Assembly (NCBI RefSeq): GCF_001597735.1
Contig: NZ_LUTS01000002.1
Span: 310,001 to 374,000 of the forward strand
Source of the DNA: Neptuniibacter pectenicola
GTDB taxonomy: Bacteria; Pseudomonadota; Gammaproteobacteria; Pseudomonadales; Balneatricaceae
DNA: 64,000 bases
Reading direction: 5' to 3'
In this document: one piece after another, positions 63,143-64,000 of the stretch
Layout of the letters: each line of letters starts with the position of its first letter
How positions within the stretch are numbered: the first letter of the stretch is position 1
The notes under the pieces: model-generated
Seen by the model: the letters and a program-made list of their open reading frames with translations, nothing else
Told to the model about the DNA's origin: nothing
The model's database searches: none
Translations under genes and position numbers: made by a program

Positions 63143-63553
63143 CTACCCTGCAAATGGGTGATTTTTTTCCTCATGTTCATCATCTTCGCCTTCATCATTA
63201 ATCCAGCGAAGGGCTTCTAACAGTTGAGTGATTTTATAGTGGCGAATTTCGCCGTCCATAAAACATTCGGCGACATTGCTAATCCATTCCATCCACTCGG
63301 AGCCGCCGACGATGGCGATACGGTAGAAGTCCTTGGCGTGTGTGCTGCCAAATTTCAGATCTTCCCATAGTGCACCGGCTTCAAATCCTTCAAAGCCTGG
63401 GGCGAAGGTGATCAGTAAACGTACGGTTGGGTGGGTGTTTTTTACATGCTCAAAGAGGGGGATAAAGGTCTGGGTATAATCGTCTTGAGTGAGCGATTCG
63501 TTCGCTTGTAAAACGATAATGTCGCCAGTTGTTTCAGGAAGTACATAGAGCAT
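63143..63553 (-). CDS. STAS/SpoIIAA-like protein
   Basis: A 136-residue SpoIIAA-like domain protein with alternating strands and helices (LPETTGDIIVLQANESLTQDD, RLLITFAPGFEGFEAGALWED, RIAIVGGSEWMEWI) and an acidic, histidine-rich tail. The family is often annotated STAS/SEC14; function is unknown. It is a lone leftward gene. Confidence 0.82.
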   Translation of the reverse strand: MLYVLPETTGDIIVLQANESLTQDDYTQTFIPLFEHVKNTHPTVRLLITFAPGFEGFEAGALWEDLKFGSTHAKDFYRIAIVGGSEWMEWISNVAECFMDGEIRHYKITQLLEALRWINDEGEDDEHEEKNHPFAG

Positions 63554-63827
63554 AGTGATTATCTTTTATCTATGGATTTAGGTTTATTATAAAGGCAAAA
63601 GGGGGTGAGGGTGAATGGATCATGTTTGCCTGTACAAAATTCATAGCAAAGCGAAAACTACTCAATTGCAAAGCGTTGATTGCATGGGTATTCTTATCGG
63701 CTTATCTTGCCGCATGTAAGTGCAGATTGGGCGTTTTTTTAAGCCTCTGATCTGGGAAGTTGGTGCGCCCCAAGCCATGGTTGGCTAATGGTAATCCCAA
63801 CACTGCCCCCGCAACGGTAAATTGGTT

Positions 63828-64000
63828 AGATTATTTCGTTATACCACTGCATTCGCTGTTTAGCTTTGTTAAGTGCAAAGTTGCCTAAGTTAATGTGGGA
63901 AGGTGAAGTAATTGAGATTACGTATTTCATGTCAATGCGCTCTCGCCAATGAGTCCGGATACCAGCTAGATAAACATTTTTTACCATGGTGTTGCGGAGG
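63828..64000 (-). CDS. Partial open frame at the window edge
   Basis: A minus-strand frame is open from the window end to a TAA at 63828-63830, 56 codons so far, and contains a methionine at 63985-63987. The residues (VYLAGIRTHWRERIDMKY, then SPSHINLGNF) have protein-like composition but no recognised family. It may be the 3' part of a gene outside the window or chance. Confidence 0.3.

Overview
The window looks like a chromosomal segment from a free-living, probably marine gammaproteobacterium of Oceanospirillales type. This rests on gene content (TRAP transporter, a TonB-linked heme operon, cytochrome bd with its own sigma-54 activator, a dad alanine cluster, methyl-accepting chemotaxis protein) and moderate GC. 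It is an inference, not a database match. The segment is densely coded. No phage, insertion sequence or CRISPR array was seen.

Layout. 90-3232: a TRAP transporter with a 2-oxoacid-type binding protein. 3800-15736: a complete type IV filament machine in one tight operon, with three prepilin-like proteins, a PilM/PilN-like fusion, a PilO-like protein, a PilT-like and a GspE/PilB-like ATPase, a GspF/PilC platform protein, a PilP/GspC-like protein and a secretin. It mixes type II secretion and type IV pilus traits and is the best candidate for an under-described system here. 15811-23539: heme acquisition (HugZ, HutX, TonB receptor, TonB-ExbB-ExbD, HutBCD) around a divergent promoter region with two Fur-like boxes. 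23531-28313: an Ap4A phosphorylase-like enzyme, a Cache histidine kinase with a LuxR-type regulator, and a chemoreceptor.

28656-30758: a tRNA-Val(GAC) gene with an unusual C33 and an exact 59-bp duplication of its 3' end and terminator, followed by a HipBA module. 30803-35127: MscS channel, CorA and a RimB/RimK/aspartoacylase-like peptide-modification trio. 35498-39557: solute-binding protein, ABC exporter, CPXCG mini-protein, MOSC protein and a DUF4405-like membrane protein. 39714-45807: D/L-alanine catabolism (dadA, two RidA proteins, alanine racemase, Lrp-type regulator, alanine symporter).

45927-61113 is largely respiratory. It holds a cytochrome c' with a cytochrome b, FumC, CydDC, a sigma-54 activator with a three-cysteine sensor domain, CydABX, a sulfide:quinone reductase-like flavoprotein, a ferric-reductase-like protein and a cytochrome b561. 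A well-spaced GG-N10-GC sigma-54 promoter lies just upstream of cydA, so the neighbouring activator probably controls cytochrome bd synthesis. 61506-64000 carries a cytidylyltransferase with a CDP-alcohol phosphotransferase, a STAS-like protein and an unresolved partial reading frame at the window edge.

Two short genes were found by reading the sequence directly: cydX (31 codons, 53609-53704) and a CPXCG protein gene (59 codons, 38732-38911).
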